Made by a program: the position numbers and the translations under genes
The notes under the pieces: generated by a model
What the model was told of the DNA's origin: nothing
The model's input: the letters and a program-made list of their open reading frames with translations, nothing else
Databases searched by the model: none
In this document: positions 36,601 through 44,032 of the stretch, in pieces
Layout: each line of letters opens with the position of its first letter
Numbering within the stretch: position 1 is the first letter of the stretch
Source: JAWKUK01 sp041398605
GTDB taxonomy: Bacteria > Planctomycetota > UBA1135 > GCA-002686595
Length of the DNA stretch: 64,000 nucleotides
Direction: 5' to 3'
Assembly (NCBI GenBank): GCA_041398605.1
Contig: JAWKUK010000012.1
Coordinates: 62,001-126,000 of the forward strand

Positions 36601-39056
36601 ACGTCGACGTGCGGGTGACGACTCCTAACGGCACCAGCAACGCGTTCACGTTCCACTATTCGATCTCGGGGCCCGTGCCCATCCGCTGGAACGTGCTCAA
36701 CAACCAGGCCGTCGCGGTGAACGCGCCGACGCGGACGGTGTGGGGGCCCGACGGCCGCCTCTGGGTGTCGCTGCTCGATGGGTCGCTGCGCGCGATCACC
36801 TACGACGAGAATTGGAACGCGACCGGCGTTCAGTACTACACCGGGATCCTCGGCGCGACGAACAAGGACATCCTCGGGCTCGCGTTCAATCCGTTCGACG
36901 CCTACGACCCCCAGAACCCCGCGTCTCTGATCGTCTACATCGCGCACGGCGACCACTATCAGACGGCCGCGTCCTCGTTCATGGGGCCGTCTGCCTTCAC
37001 GGGCCAAGTGTCCAGCTTGCGCGGGCCGCTCTTCGACATGGCGACGCCGGTCGTCACCGGCCTGCCGACTTCGAACCACGACCACTCGATCAACGGCATC
37101 GCCTTCGACGACAACGGCGATCTCCTGATCACCTGCGGCGGCAATACAAACGCGGGGGTGGGCAGCGCCTTGATGGGCAACCTGCCCGAGTCGCCGTTCT
37201 CAGGCGCGATCCTCAAAGCGTTCACGTCGCGGCCTACGTTCGACGGCACGGTCACGTTCCTGGATCGCCAGTCGCTGTTGCCCGTGACGGACCAGCGCTT
37301 CGCTGAGAGCTCGTTCCCGGCCCCGACGTGTCAGGTCGAGGTCTACGCGGCCGGCATGCGCAACGCGTTCGACCTCGTGTTGCACTCGAACGGCAACATC
37401 TACGCGACCGATAACGGCCCGAACGCCAACTATGGTCCGGCCTCTACGGGCATGACCACCCAAGGGACAGGCCCGGACCCGGACAGCCCCGACGAGCTCT
37501 TGTTGATCGAGCGCGGGAACTACTACGGACATCCCAACCGCTCGCGTGGCCTCGACGATCCCCGCCAAGCGGTCTACTACGACGCATACGCGCCGTCGCT
37601 CGCGCACCGCTTCACGCAGCGCATCGCGCACGTCGATTCGTCGACCAACGGGATCGACGAGTACCGCGCGACGACCTTTGGCTCTCAGCTCCGCGGGCAG
37701 CTGCTCGTGATGAAGCACGGCGCGGGCATGCGCTTCTTCCAGCTCACCCCGGACGGGCGCTCCGTGGTCCAGCCGCTCGGCATGCCGACCGCGCCCTTCA
37801 ACGGCGGCCTCGACATCGCCGTCGCCCCTGGTGGCGCGATCGCCACCACGGACTACTGGAACGGCGCGATCCGGATGCAGGTGCCCGATGACGTCGCCGC
37901 TGTCGGAATGACGCCCTACGACGTCTTCCCTGCGCGCGGGGTGCACACGGGGGGCGCACGCTTCGAGATCGGCGGCGTCGGCTTCGGCAACCTGGCGAGC
38001 ACCTCGGTCACGTTCCGCGGCGTCCCCGCGGTGTTGACCTCCGTGACGTCGAAGCGGATCAAAGGCATCATCCCGGCGCTGCCGAGCGCTGCGATCGGCT
38101 TCGTCGACGTCGTCGTCAACTCGGCTGGCTCGAGCCTGACGATCCCCAATGGATTCAAGGCGCTGCCGGCGCAGCCGGGCCTCGCTGCGGGCTTCTGGAG
38201 CGCCTCGGCGCCGCTGCCGCAGGCGCTCGCGGAGGTCGCCGCCGCGGAGGTGGACGGGATGCTGTACGTCTGGGGCCAAGGGGACCCGCGCACGCTCCGC
38301 TTCGACCTCATCAACGGCACTTGGAGCTCCAACTTCGCCCAGCGCCCCTTCGCGGGGAACCATCACGGCTGCGAGGTCTGGAACGGGCGGATCTACCTCA
38401 TCGGCGGCCTCGACGGCGGCAGCCCGGGCCGCGTGCAGATCTACGATCCGGTGGCCAACGCGTGGAGCCTCGGCGCGCCCATGCCGTGGGCGGGCGGGTC
38501 CGTATCGACGGCGTTGATCGGCGATCGCATCTACGTCGCCGGCGGGATCGTCGGGTCGAGCACGGTCGGGAACGTCGCGTGGTACTCGCCCGCGCAGGAC
38601 GCGTGGACCTCGCTCCCGTCGATGCCGCTCCCGGTCAACCACGCGGCCGCGGCGACGGACGGCGCGCGCTTCTACATCTTCGGCGGCAGGCAGGGCGGGA
38701 ACACCGCGCAGCCTGGCTTCAGCAACGTGCAGGTGTTCGACCCGGTCACCGCGACCTGGCGCACCAGCCAAGCGGGCCAGCTGGCGCCGATGCCGTTGCC
38801 GCGCGGCGGGACAGGGCGGGCGGTCTGGTACCGCGGCGAGTTCTACGTCATGGGGGGCGAGAGCAACACCGCGGTCTATTCCGAGGTGCAGGCCTACAAC
38901 CCGATCACGAACACGTGGCGCCGCGATGCGGCGCTGCCGACGGCGCGCCATGGACACTACCCCGTCGTGTTCCAGGACCGCGTCTTTGTCCTCGGGGGCG
39001 GCCTGAACTTCGGCTTCGGAGTCTCGACGGTCGTCGAGGTCTTCAAGCGTCCGTGA
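33693..39056 (+). CDS. Giant secreted multidomain protein: Calx-beta, HYDIN, malectin-like, PA14-like, TIG, sorbosone-dehydrogenase-like propeller, Kelch
   Basis: The product has 1787 residues. The signal peptide is about 1-44 (RIALVLALVWGSVSATSTRA). Two Calx-beta repeats follow (about 55-275; VSFVTTASSAGEGAGQRLVE, IVDDDPRPSVAFTTGRRVVA). Next are a HYDIN/ASPM-like domain (about 285-390; LVFPQTSVGSSAGVRQLQIT), a malectin-like domain (about 396-545) and a second HYDIN-like unit. A PA14-like stretch (about 770-905; GLLAKYYDGSVLGEVHL) and a TIG domain (about 909-990) come next. A glucose/sorbosone-dehydrogenase-like beta-propeller spans about 995-1395 (AGMRNAFDLVLHSNGNIYAT), then a second TIG, and Kelch repeats from 1500 to the end (YVAGGIVGSSTVGNVAWYSP). 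It is extracellular, probably for polymer or sugar binding and adhesion; catalysis by the propeller is unproven. Confidence 0.88.
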   Translation: MFARDLTDSRRPSSSARAKLRAAARIALVLALVWGSVSATSTRALCGAASGGAAVPSVSFVTTASSAGEGAGQRLVEVRLSAAATGPVSVPLTTGGTATLGSDFVLPTNPLVIPVGATSAFVLLDLVQDNLYEGDEFVRLGLGAPTGATLGAGSLHTLMIVDDDPRPSVAFTTGRRVVAEAAGSFTVRVAQSAVSGRDTIVPLALSGPASGPGDIVAPANPVVIPAGQLFRDVSVGLVVDRVGEAGEFVTFRIVPPVDGATIGALDELTVAIDDGNAAPILQPPALGASPSALVFPQTSVGSSAGVRQLQITNVHTAPIPFLGLAPASGTTVGFEVRYPGLTLPVVLAPGQSISVDVEFVPLTPGPRLARFAVLQGLGGIPPREVTFSGEVLGSPGFEIVMNAAPTPYTMPDRTFWSADFGAVSSEGYLASFAPVAGTSDDALYHTSRWGQTIEYRFQVPNGLYEFGFRAWEPVHSSAGARVFDVLLEGQVAFDDVDLFALAGPATAWVSPKQQIQVSDGALDVRFEASVARALVSALEVRSVPILSTPTPQLQFGTVEQGHFGQLDLRIENAGLAPARLTSVQIVPGASGPATEFAVEIGSAVLTGSPITASLAVDLTVAPGQALVLPVVFTPTEHRDNDLVVSLNFAHGEMLNFAVFGTGGANAGWGFLHPVIDRDPLVVIDYDGNGSELVSYLGNESHTHEPGKALSAFEWRLNGQVVGTTVDTPIQLPLGQSFVSLKISDNNSPPSTATDTRPVSVYPAGAVPGLLAKYYDGSVLGEVHLLDNVPLAANFVARQVGLHTDQIGLAVGNSPFSGDVMVQWLANFTLSAPVTLTLTATGGDGRRVFVDGQLATGPLALAAGVHALDVRFAVSDVDDLPLTLAVSASGQSITGFENRLTHSEGALRPVIHSMPTQGIELGGNDIVIEGFGFFPKSQVVVNWGSTTIPSSQFVAFSAERIHVISPPGSGNVDVRVTTPNGTSNAFTFHYSISGPVPIRWNVLNNQAVAVNAPTRTVWGPDGRLWVSLLDGSLRAITYDENWNATGVQYYTGILGATNKDILGLAFNPFDAYDPQNPASLIVYIAHGDHYQTAASSFMGPSAFTGQVSSLRGPLFDMATPVVTGLPTSNHDHSINGIAFDDNGDLLITCGGNTNAGVGSALMGNLPESPFSGAILKAFTSRPTFDGTVTFLDRQSLLPVTDQRFAESSFPAPTCQVEVYAAGMRNAFDLVLHSNGNIYATDNGPNANYGPASTGMTTQGTGPDPDSPDELLLIERGNYYGHPNRSRGLDDPRQAVYYDAYAPSLAHRFTQRIAHVDSSTNGIDEYRATTFGSQLRGQLLVMKHGAGMRFFQLTPDGRSVVQPLGMPTAPFNGGLDIAVAPGGAIATTDYWNGAIRMQVPDDVAAVGMTPYDVFPARGVHTGGARFEIGGVGFGNLASTSVTFRGVPAVLTSVTSKRIKGIIPALPSAAIGFVDVVVNSAGSSLTIPNGFKALPAQPGLAAGFWSASAPLPQALAEVAAAEVDGMLYVWGQGDPRTLRFDLINGTWSSNFAQRPFAGNHHGCEVWNGRIYLIGGLDGGSPGRVQIYDPVANAWSLGAPMPWAGGSVSTALIGDRIYVAGGIVGSSTVGNVAWYSPAQDAWTSLPSMPLPVNHAAAATDGARFYIFGGRQGGNTAQPGFSNVQVFDPVTATWRTSQAGQLAPMPLPRGGTGRAVWYRGEFYVMGGESNTAVYSEVQAYNPITNTWRRDAALPTARHGHYPVVFQDRVFVLGGGLNFGFGVSTVVEVFKRP

Positions 39057-39152
39057 CGCGCGCGCAGCCCGCGTGAGCCCTGCTGCGGCGGGGCGCGGGC
39101 GTGATCCTGTGACGCGCATGAGACCAGCGGGGCTTTCACGAAACGAATGGGG

Positions 39153-39172
39153 CCCCTCGGGCTACTGAGGGG
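39153..39172 (+). terminator. Possible hairpin after the giant protein gene
   Basis: CCCCTC at 39153-39158 pairs with GAGGGG at 39167-39172 around an 8-nt loop, 97 bp after the stop codon. There is no run of T, so it may be a weak terminator or an element of the next gene's leader. Confidence 0.3.
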
Positions 39173-39266
39173 TGACAGCCCCCGTCGTCTGAGCTCGCGC
39201 CTCGCCTTGGGCGCGCGGACCGTGGGCCTGCCCCAAGGGCCCCTCACTACCAACTCGAGGTGAACC

Positions 39267-40829
39267 GTGACCGATCGAACGAAGTCGACACACCGCCTGT
39301 GTGCCCGCGCCGCCGCGCTCTACGTGTGCGCCACGGCGGCGCTCGCCGCGCCGCAGGCGACCTTCCAGGTCATCGAACCGAACGGGCCTGACGTCCCGTC
39401 GTTGGTGTCCGGACTCGCGCGCAACGGGCGCGTCGTCACGGGCGTGGTCCAGGTGCCCCAGGCGCCCGGGACACCCTTCGTCCAAGTGCCCTACCGATGG
39501 ACGCCCTACCGCGGCTTCGAGCGCCTGGTCGGGCCGGGGGACTCGTACCTCACGCACACGACCGCGCTCAGCGACAGCGGCCTGCGCGTCGTGGGCTCCG
39601 CCTTCACGAACGGCTCCTACACCGGCTATGTCTGGGACGTGGCGAGCGGCGCTCGGTTCGAGCTGCCGCTGCCCTATCCCGGCCAGCCCGGGTTCGGCGG
39701 CGCGCAGGACGTCACGCCGGACGGCGCGACGATCGTCGGCTCGTGGGACGCGGGGCTCCAGCAGGAGGGCTGGATTTGGACCGCGGCGACCGGCACGGTC
39801 GGCTTCGGTGACCTGCCCGGCGGCTTCAGCCAGAGCGCAGCAGCGGCGGTGACCCACGACGGCCAGGTGGTCGTCGGGTCGGGGTCGGTGCAGTATCCGC
39901 TGCGCCAGGCGGTGCGCTGGACCGCGGCGACGGGCCTCGTCTCCCTCGGCGACTTGGCTGGCGGCACGGTGGACTCCTATGCGCGGGACGTCGACGCGGA
40001 CGGCGACGTGATCGTTGGCGGCGCGACCACGGCCCTCGGCGTCGAAGCCTTCCGTTGGACCGCCAGCGGCGGCATGGTCAGCCTCGGGCGCCTGCCGCAG
40101 CAGTTCACGTCCGAGGCGACCTACGTCTCCGCGGACGGCGACGTGGTGTGCGGCCTCTACAGCCGGCCTGACCCGAGCCAGCAGAGCGGCTACGCCTATG
40201 ACGGCTGGATCTGGACCCCGTCCACGGGGATGGCGCTCCTGTCGGACCGCCTGACCCAGCTCGGCGCGACCGGGGTCGCGGGCTGGCGCTTGATCCCAGC
40301 GGCCTTGAGCGACGATGGCACGGTCGTGGGGGGGTACGGCTACGACCCCAGCGGTCGTGCCCGCGGGTGGGTCGCGTACCTCGCGCCGCTCGACGAGCGC
40401 GTGGGCGCGGCCTACTGCGCACCGACCCAGCCGAACTCGACGGGGAACGCGTCGCAGCTCGACCTCGTCGGCCTCGCGAACGTGCACGACGACGCGCTCT
40501 TTGCGCGCGCGAGCAGCCTTCCGCCGGGCGCCCCGGCGCTGGCGCTCGTGAGCCGGGCGCCGGGGCTCGTCGTCATGCCTGGGGGCAGCGACGGGAACCT
40601 GTGCCTCGGCGGCGCCATCGGCCGCTACGTCGCGCCCGGCCAGATCCAGCTCGCGAGCCCGACGGGCACGTTCGAGCTCGCGCTCGCGCTCGATGAGCTC
40701 CCCACCCCTGGCGGGCTCGTCTCGGCGTCGCCCGGCGAGACCTGGTACTTCCAGGTCTGGCACCGCGACGGCGGCCCGGCCACCGGCAGCTCGAACTTCA
40801 CGAACGGCGTCAGCGTCACGTTCGAGTAG
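39267..40829 (+). CDS. Secreted HAF-repeat beta-propeller protein with planctomycete-type C-terminal domain
   Basis: The product has 520 residues. The signal peptide ends near LCARAAALYVCATAALAAPQ. Residues about 45-370 hold six to seven HAF-like repeats (ALSDSGLRVVGSAFTNGSYT, DVTPDGATIVGSWDAGLQQE, DVDADGDVIVGGATTALGVE, AALSDDGTVVGGYGYDPSGR), each pairing a D.G..VVG strand with a W-containing strand. The C-terminal 145 residues start AYCAPTQPNSTGNASQLDLV and end SPGETWYFQVWHRDGGPATG, SNFTNGVSVTFE; I recall this module from many secreted proteins of high-GC planctomycetes, where it may serve sorting or surface display. The start is GTG at 39267, with CGAGGTGA four bases before it. Confidence 0.82.
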   Translation: MTDRTKSTHRLCARAAALYVCATAALAAPQATFQVIEPNGPDVPSLVSGLARNGRVVTGVVQVPQAPGTPFVQVPYRWTPYRGFERLVGPGDSYLTHTTALSDSGLRVVGSAFTNGSYTGYVWDVASGARFELPLPYPGQPGFGGAQDVTPDGATIVGSWDAGLQQEGWIWTAATGTVGFGDLPGGFSQSAAAAVTHDGQVVVGSGSVQYPLRQAVRWTAATGLVSLGDLAGGTVDSYARDVDADGDVIVGGATTALGVEAFRWTASGGMVSLGRLPQQFTSEATYVSADGDVVCGLYSRPDPSQQSGYAYDGWIWTPSTGMALLSDRLTQLGATGVAGWRLIPAALSDDGTVVGGYGYDPSGRARGWVAYLAPLDERVGAAYCAPTQPNSTGNASQLDLVGLANVHDDALFARASSLPPGAPALALVSRAPGLVVMPGGSDGNLCLGGAIGRYVAPGQIQLASPTGTFELALALDELPTPGGLVSASPGETWYFQVWHRDGGPATGSSNFTNGVSVTFE

Positions 40830-40848
40830 CACAGCGCCGCCCCGCGCA

Positions 40849-40904
40849 GGCCCATCGCGGCAGGCCCATCGCGGCAGGCCCATCGCGGCAGGCCCATCGC
40901 GGCA
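40849..40904. repeat. 14-bp tandem repeat, 4 perfect units
   Basis: Four identical units of GGCCCATCGCGGCA lie between the HAF-repeat gene and the XRE-cupin regulator gene, ending about 30 bp before the regulator's promoter-like region. Perfect identity points to recent expansion. Confidence 0.9.
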
Positions 40905-40935
40905 GGCGCGGGGCGCTTGACGCTCCATATGCTAT

Positions 40936-40953
40936 AGCGTAGGCTCCTACGCT
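40936..40953. promoter_or_regulatory. Perfect 18-bp palindrome, candidate operator of the XRE-cupin regulator
   Basis: AGCGTAGG-CT-CCTACGCT is an inverted repeat with 8-bp arms. It ends directly before the GTG start of the regulator gene. It overlaps an AT-rich element CATATGCTATAG (40926-40937), rare in this GC-rich DNA and -10-like. The arrangement suits an autoregulated repressor whose binding blocks RNA polymerase and perhaps also the hydroxyproline genes behind it. The role is inference from position and symmetry. Confidence 0.65.
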
Positions 40954-41517
40954 GTGGGTCATGAGCCGGACATCGGCGCCTCGGTGCGCAGGCGGCGCCT
41001 CGCTCAGGGGCTGTCGCTCGAGGCGCTCGCCGAGGCCAGCGGCGTCAGCGCCGCGATGCTGTCCGAGGTCGAGCGTTCGGTGAAGAACCCGACCGTGAAG
41101 CTCGCGTACCAGGTCGCGCGCGCGCTCGGGTGCACCTTGACGGACCTGTTGGACGAAGGCGCCGCTGCGCCGCCGACGATCGTTCGCGCGGACCAGCGGC
41201 TGTCCCTCGTCGATTCGGACACCGGCGTCGAGCGCCACGCGCTGTCGCCGGAGATGCTGCGCCGCGGCCTCGAGCTGGTCGCGTACACGCTGCCGCCCCG
41301 GACCAGCGCCGGCGAGATGGCGGCCAACCGGGCGGGCCTCCTGGAGCACGTGACCGTGACGCGCGGCGCGCTCACCCTCGTGCTCGGCGGCGTCGAGTTT
41401 GTGCTGAACACGGGCGACGGCGCCACCTATGGCCCGCAAGTCACCGTCGAGTACCGCAACGACGGCCGCGGCGCCTGCGAGTTTGTGCTGCTCGCCGACT
41501 GCACCCGCGCGGTCTGA
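40954..41517 (+). CDS. XRE-family regulator with C-terminal cupin domain
   Basis: The product has 187 residues. The N-terminal helix-turn-helix is ASVRRRRLAQGLSLEALAEA, SGVSAAMLSEVERSVKNPTV, KLAYQVARALGCTLTDLLDE. The C-terminal cupin has LVAYTLPPRTSAGEMAANRA, EHVTVTRGALTLVLGGVEFV and GDGATYGPQVTVEYRNDG. In XRE-cupin proteins the barrel binds a small ligand such as an amino acid. Position 47 bp before the hydroxyproline epimerase gene suggests it senses hydroxyproline or a breakdown product and controls the operon. The start is GTG: there is no in-frame ATG nearby, and the palindrome reaches the start codon, leaving no room for a Shine-Dalgarno, so a leaderless or very short-leader mRNA is likely. 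Confidence 0.85.
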   Translation: MGHEPDIGASVRRRRLAQGLSLEALAEASGVSAAMLSEVERSVKNPTVKLAYQVARALGCTLTDLLDEGAAAPPTIVRADQRLSLVDSDTGVERHALSPEMLRRGLELVAYTLPPRTSAGEMAANRAGLLEHVTVTRGALTLVLGGVEFVLNTGDGATYGPQVTVEYRNDGRGACEFVLLADCTRAV

Positions 41518-41563
41518 GGCCCCCGCGACCCGCGCCCACCAACCCGCACCCCGAGGGACGCCC

Positions 41564-42541
41564 ATGCAACGCATCCGAGTCATCGACTCCCATACCGAGG
41601 GCGAGCCCACGCGCGTCGTCCTCTCCGGCATCCCGGACCTCGGCCCTGGCACGGCGGCCGACCGCGCCCGTGTCTTCCGCGAGCGCTTCGATGACTTCCG
41701 CGCCGCGGTGTGCAACGAGCCGCGCGGCTTCGACGCGCTCGTCGGCGCGCTCCTCTTGCCGTCCGAGCGCCCCGAAGCCCTCGGGCAGGTCATCTTCTTC
41801 AACAACGTCAGCACGCTGCACATGTGCGTGCACGGCACGCTCGGCGTCGCCGAGACGCTGCGCCACCTCGGGCGCGCGGTCGAGGGCACGCACCTCCTCG
41901 AGACCCCCGTCGGCGACGTGCGCTTCACGTTCGAGGCGGACGGCCGCATCGCGGTGCAGAACGTCGAGTCCTACCGCCACGCGCACGCGGTCGAGGTCCA
42001 GGTGCCCGGACGGGGCCGCGTCGTCGGCGACGTCGCGTGGGGCGGGAACTGGTTCTTCCTCGCGCAAGAGCACGGCCAAGCGCTGTCGCCGGCGCGCATC
42101 CCGGAGCTGACTGACTTCGCGTGGGACCTGCGCCTCGAGCTCGAGCGCGCCGGCGTCACCGGCGCCGACGGCGGGCACATCGACCATATCGAGCTGTTCG
42201 GCCCGCCGACGCGCAGCGACGCGCGCTCGAAGAACTTTGTCCTCTGCCCCGGCCGCGAATACGACCGCTCGCCGTGTGGCACGGGCACGAGCGCGAAGCT
42301 CGCGTGCCTCGCCGCCAGCGGCGCGCTGCGCGAGGGCGAAGAGTGGGGCCAGGAGAGCATCCTCGGGACGCTGTTCACCGGCGAGTACCGCCGCACCGCG
42401 CGCGGCATCATGCCGACCGTCCGCGGCCGCGCGTGGGTGACCGCCGAGGGCGAGCTGTTGCTGCGCGACGACGACCCGTTCCGGGCTGGCATCCGCCTGC
42501 GCGCGCTCGCCGCCGCGGCCGAAGGAGCGCCCGCACCGTGA
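41564..42541 (+). CDS. lhpA: 4-hydroxyproline 2-epimerase (proline racemase family)
   Basis: The product has 325 residues. The family start MQRIRVIDSHTEGEPTRVVL is clear. The two catalytic cysteines are Cys88 in LHMCVHGTLG and Cys238 in YDRSPCGTGTSAKLA; keeping both separates epimerase/racemase from the Thr/Cys dehydratases. The first motif is usually MCGHGT, so Val for Gly is a small deviation. HIDHIELFGPP supplies the substrate-binding Asp/His. The reaction inverts the alpha-carbon of trans-4-hydroxy-L-proline to give cis-4-hydroxy-D-proline, the first step of the pathway encoded next. Its stop overlaps the GTG of the following gene. Confidence 0.9.
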   Translation: MQRIRVIDSHTEGEPTRVVLSGIPDLGPGTAADRARVFRERFDDFRAAVCNEPRGFDALVGALLLPSERPEALGQVIFFNNVSTLHMCVHGTLGVAETLRHLGRAVEGTHLLETPVGDVRFTFEADGRIAVQNVESYRHAHAVEVQVPGRGRVVGDVAWGGNWFFLAQEHGQALSPARIPELTDFAWDLRLELERAGVTGADGGHIDHIELFGPPTRSDARSKNFVLCPGREYDRSPCGTGTSAKLACLAASGALREGEEWGQESILGTLFTGEYRRTARGIMPTVRGRAWVTAEGELLLRDDDPFRAGIRLRALAAAAEGAPAP

Positions 42542-43716
42542 CGGCCAGCGGCGTCGTCTCCGCCGGCGCGCGCGCGTCGTGCGACGTGCTCATTGTGGGC
42601 GCGGGGATCGTCGGCGCGGCGTGCGCGGACGCGTTCGCCCGCGGCGGTGCGCGCGTGCGCGTGCTCGAAGCCGGGCGCGCCGCGGGCCGCGCGACGGCCG
42701 CCGGCATGGGGCACATCCTGGTGCTCGACGACTCGGCGGCGCAGTTGGCGCTGACGAAGCGCTCGCGTGACCTCTGGGACGCGCGCGCCGCAGAGTGGCC
42801 CAAGGACGTCGAGCGCGACGCATGCGGCACGCTGTGGATCGCCGCGGACGACGAAGAGCTGCAGCACGCGCGCTCGAAGGCCGCGTGGTACGCGGAGCGC
42901 GGCATCGAGGCCCAGCCCGTCGACGCGGCGGCGCTCGCGCGCCTCGAGCCCAACCTGCGCGCGGGGCTCGCGGGCGGCCTCTGCTTCCCGGGCGACAGCG
43001 TCGTCTATCCGCCGGCCGCGGCGCGGGCGCTGCTGCGCAGCGCGCGCGCCCATGGCGCGACGTTGACCGAGGGCGCCGGCGCGGCGCGCATCGGCGACGG
43101 CTGGGTCGTCACCGAGGACGGCGCGCGGCATGACGCTGACGTCGTCGTCGTCGCGGCGGGCCTCGCGACGCCGACGCTCTTGGAGGCAGCGCTGCGGCCT
43201 GCGCACTTCGCGCTGGTCCCTAAGAAGGGGCACCTCGCGATCACCGAGCGCGCCCCGGGCTTCGTGCGGCACCAGCTCGTGGAGCTGGGTTATCTGAAGA
43301 GCGCGCACGGCACCGACTCGACCTCGGTCGCGTTCAATGCGCAGCCGCGCGCGACGGGGCAGGTGCTGCTCGGCTCGTCGCGCCAGCTCGGCGAGACGGA
43401 CCCGCGCGTCGAGCGCGAGGTGCTGGCGCGCATGGTGCGCCGCGCGCTCGAGTATCTCCCGGGCCTGGCGGGTTTGCCCGTCGTGCGCGCGTGGGTCGGC
43501 TTCCGCCCGGCGACGCTCGACAACCTGCCGGTGATCGGGCCGCTGCCCGCGGCGCCGCGCACGTGGCTCGCGACGGGCCACGAGGGCGTGGGGATCACGA
43601 CCTCGCTCGGCACGGCGGAGCTGCTCGCGGACCGGCTGTTCTCGCGCGGGCCTGCGCTGGACCCGCGGCCGTTCTTGCCGGCGCGCTTCGAGCGCGAGGT
43701 GCACGCCCATGCTTGA
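42538..43716 (+). CDS. lhpB: D-hydroxyproline dehydrogenase, FAD (DAO-type) subunit
   Basis: The product has 392 residues. A Rossmann FAD motif lies near the N-terminus (CDVLIVGAGIVGAACADAFA). The D-amino-acid-oxidase core follows (AGMGHILVLDDSAAQLALTK, EPNLRAGLAGGLCFPGDSVV), ending with AWVGFRPATLDNLPVIGPLP and WLATGHEGVGITTSLGTAEL. It oxidises cis-4-hydroxy-D-proline to Delta1-pyrroline-4-hydroxy-2-carboxylate. In pseudomonads the enzyme is a heterotrimer of this subunit, a small [2Fe-2S] protein and a second FAD protein. Exactly those two genes follow with 8-bp overlaps. The start GTG overlaps the epimerase stop. Confidence 0.88.
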   Translation: MTASGVVSAGARASCDVLIVGAGIVGAACADAFARGGARVRVLEAGRAAGRATAAGMGHILVLDDSAAQLALTKRSRDLWDARAAEWPKDVERDACGTLWIAADDEELQHARSKAAWYAERGIEAQPVDAAALARLEPNLRAGLAGGLCFPGDSVVYPPAAARALLRSARAHGATLTEGAGAARIGDGWVVTEDGARHDADVVVVAAGLATPTLLEAALRPAHFALVPKKGHLAITERAPGFVRHQLVELGYLKSAHGTDSTSVAFNAQPRATGQVLLGSSRQLGETDPRVEREVLARMVRRALEYLPGLAGLPVVRAWVGFRPATLDNLPVIGPLPAAPRTWLATGHEGVGITTSLGTAELLADRLFSRGPALDPRPFLPARFEREVHAHA

Positions 43717-44032
43717 GCCCTCGCGGTCGTCCTCGCACGGGGCAACGGTCCGTGTCACGCTCGACGGCGCGCTCGTCGAAGCGCGCGCCGGCATGAACCT
43801 CGCGGCGTGGTTGCTCGAGCGCGCGCTCGCGACATCGAGCGCGCCGCGCCCCGCTGAGCCCGTGACGCGCGTGAGCGTGTGCGGCGAGCCGCGCGCGCCG
43901 CTCTGCGGCATGGGGACGTGCTTCGAGTGTCGCGTGACCCTCGACGGCCAGCCGCACGTGCGCGCGTGCATGGAGCGCTGCCGCGAGGGCATGGACGTGC
44001 GCACGACGCCGCAGGGAGGCGCGCATGCGTGA
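43709..44032 (+). CDS. lhpF: D-hydroxyproline dehydrogenase, [2Fe-2S] ferredoxin-like subunit
   Basis: The product has 107 residues. VRVTLDGALVEARAGMNLAA is the ferredoxin-fold start, and the cluster ligands lie in VSVCGEPRAPLCGMGTCFEC and HVRACMERC. The CGMGxCxEC pattern is that of the small subunit of HcnA/sarcosine-oxidase-like amino-acid dehydrogenases. It passes electrons between the two flavin subunits. It overlaps the genes on both sides by 8 bp, so the three subunits are made together. Confidence 0.88.
   Translation: MLEPSRSSSHGATVRVTLDGALVEARAGMNLAAWLLERALATSSAPRPAEPVTRVSVCGEPRAPLCGMGTCFECRVTLDGQPHVRACMERCREGMDVRTTPQGGAHA

Noticed and set aside
37200..39119. Long minus-strand open frame of 639 codons opposite the giant secreted protein gene
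   Set aside because: It is Arg/Asp-rich with no motifs, and the plus strand carries clear domains. GC-rich codons leave the antisense frame open.
40849..40904. Repeat array considered as a CRISPR
   Set aside because: Units are directly adjacent with no spacers, and no cas genes are present. The same holds for the other arrays.
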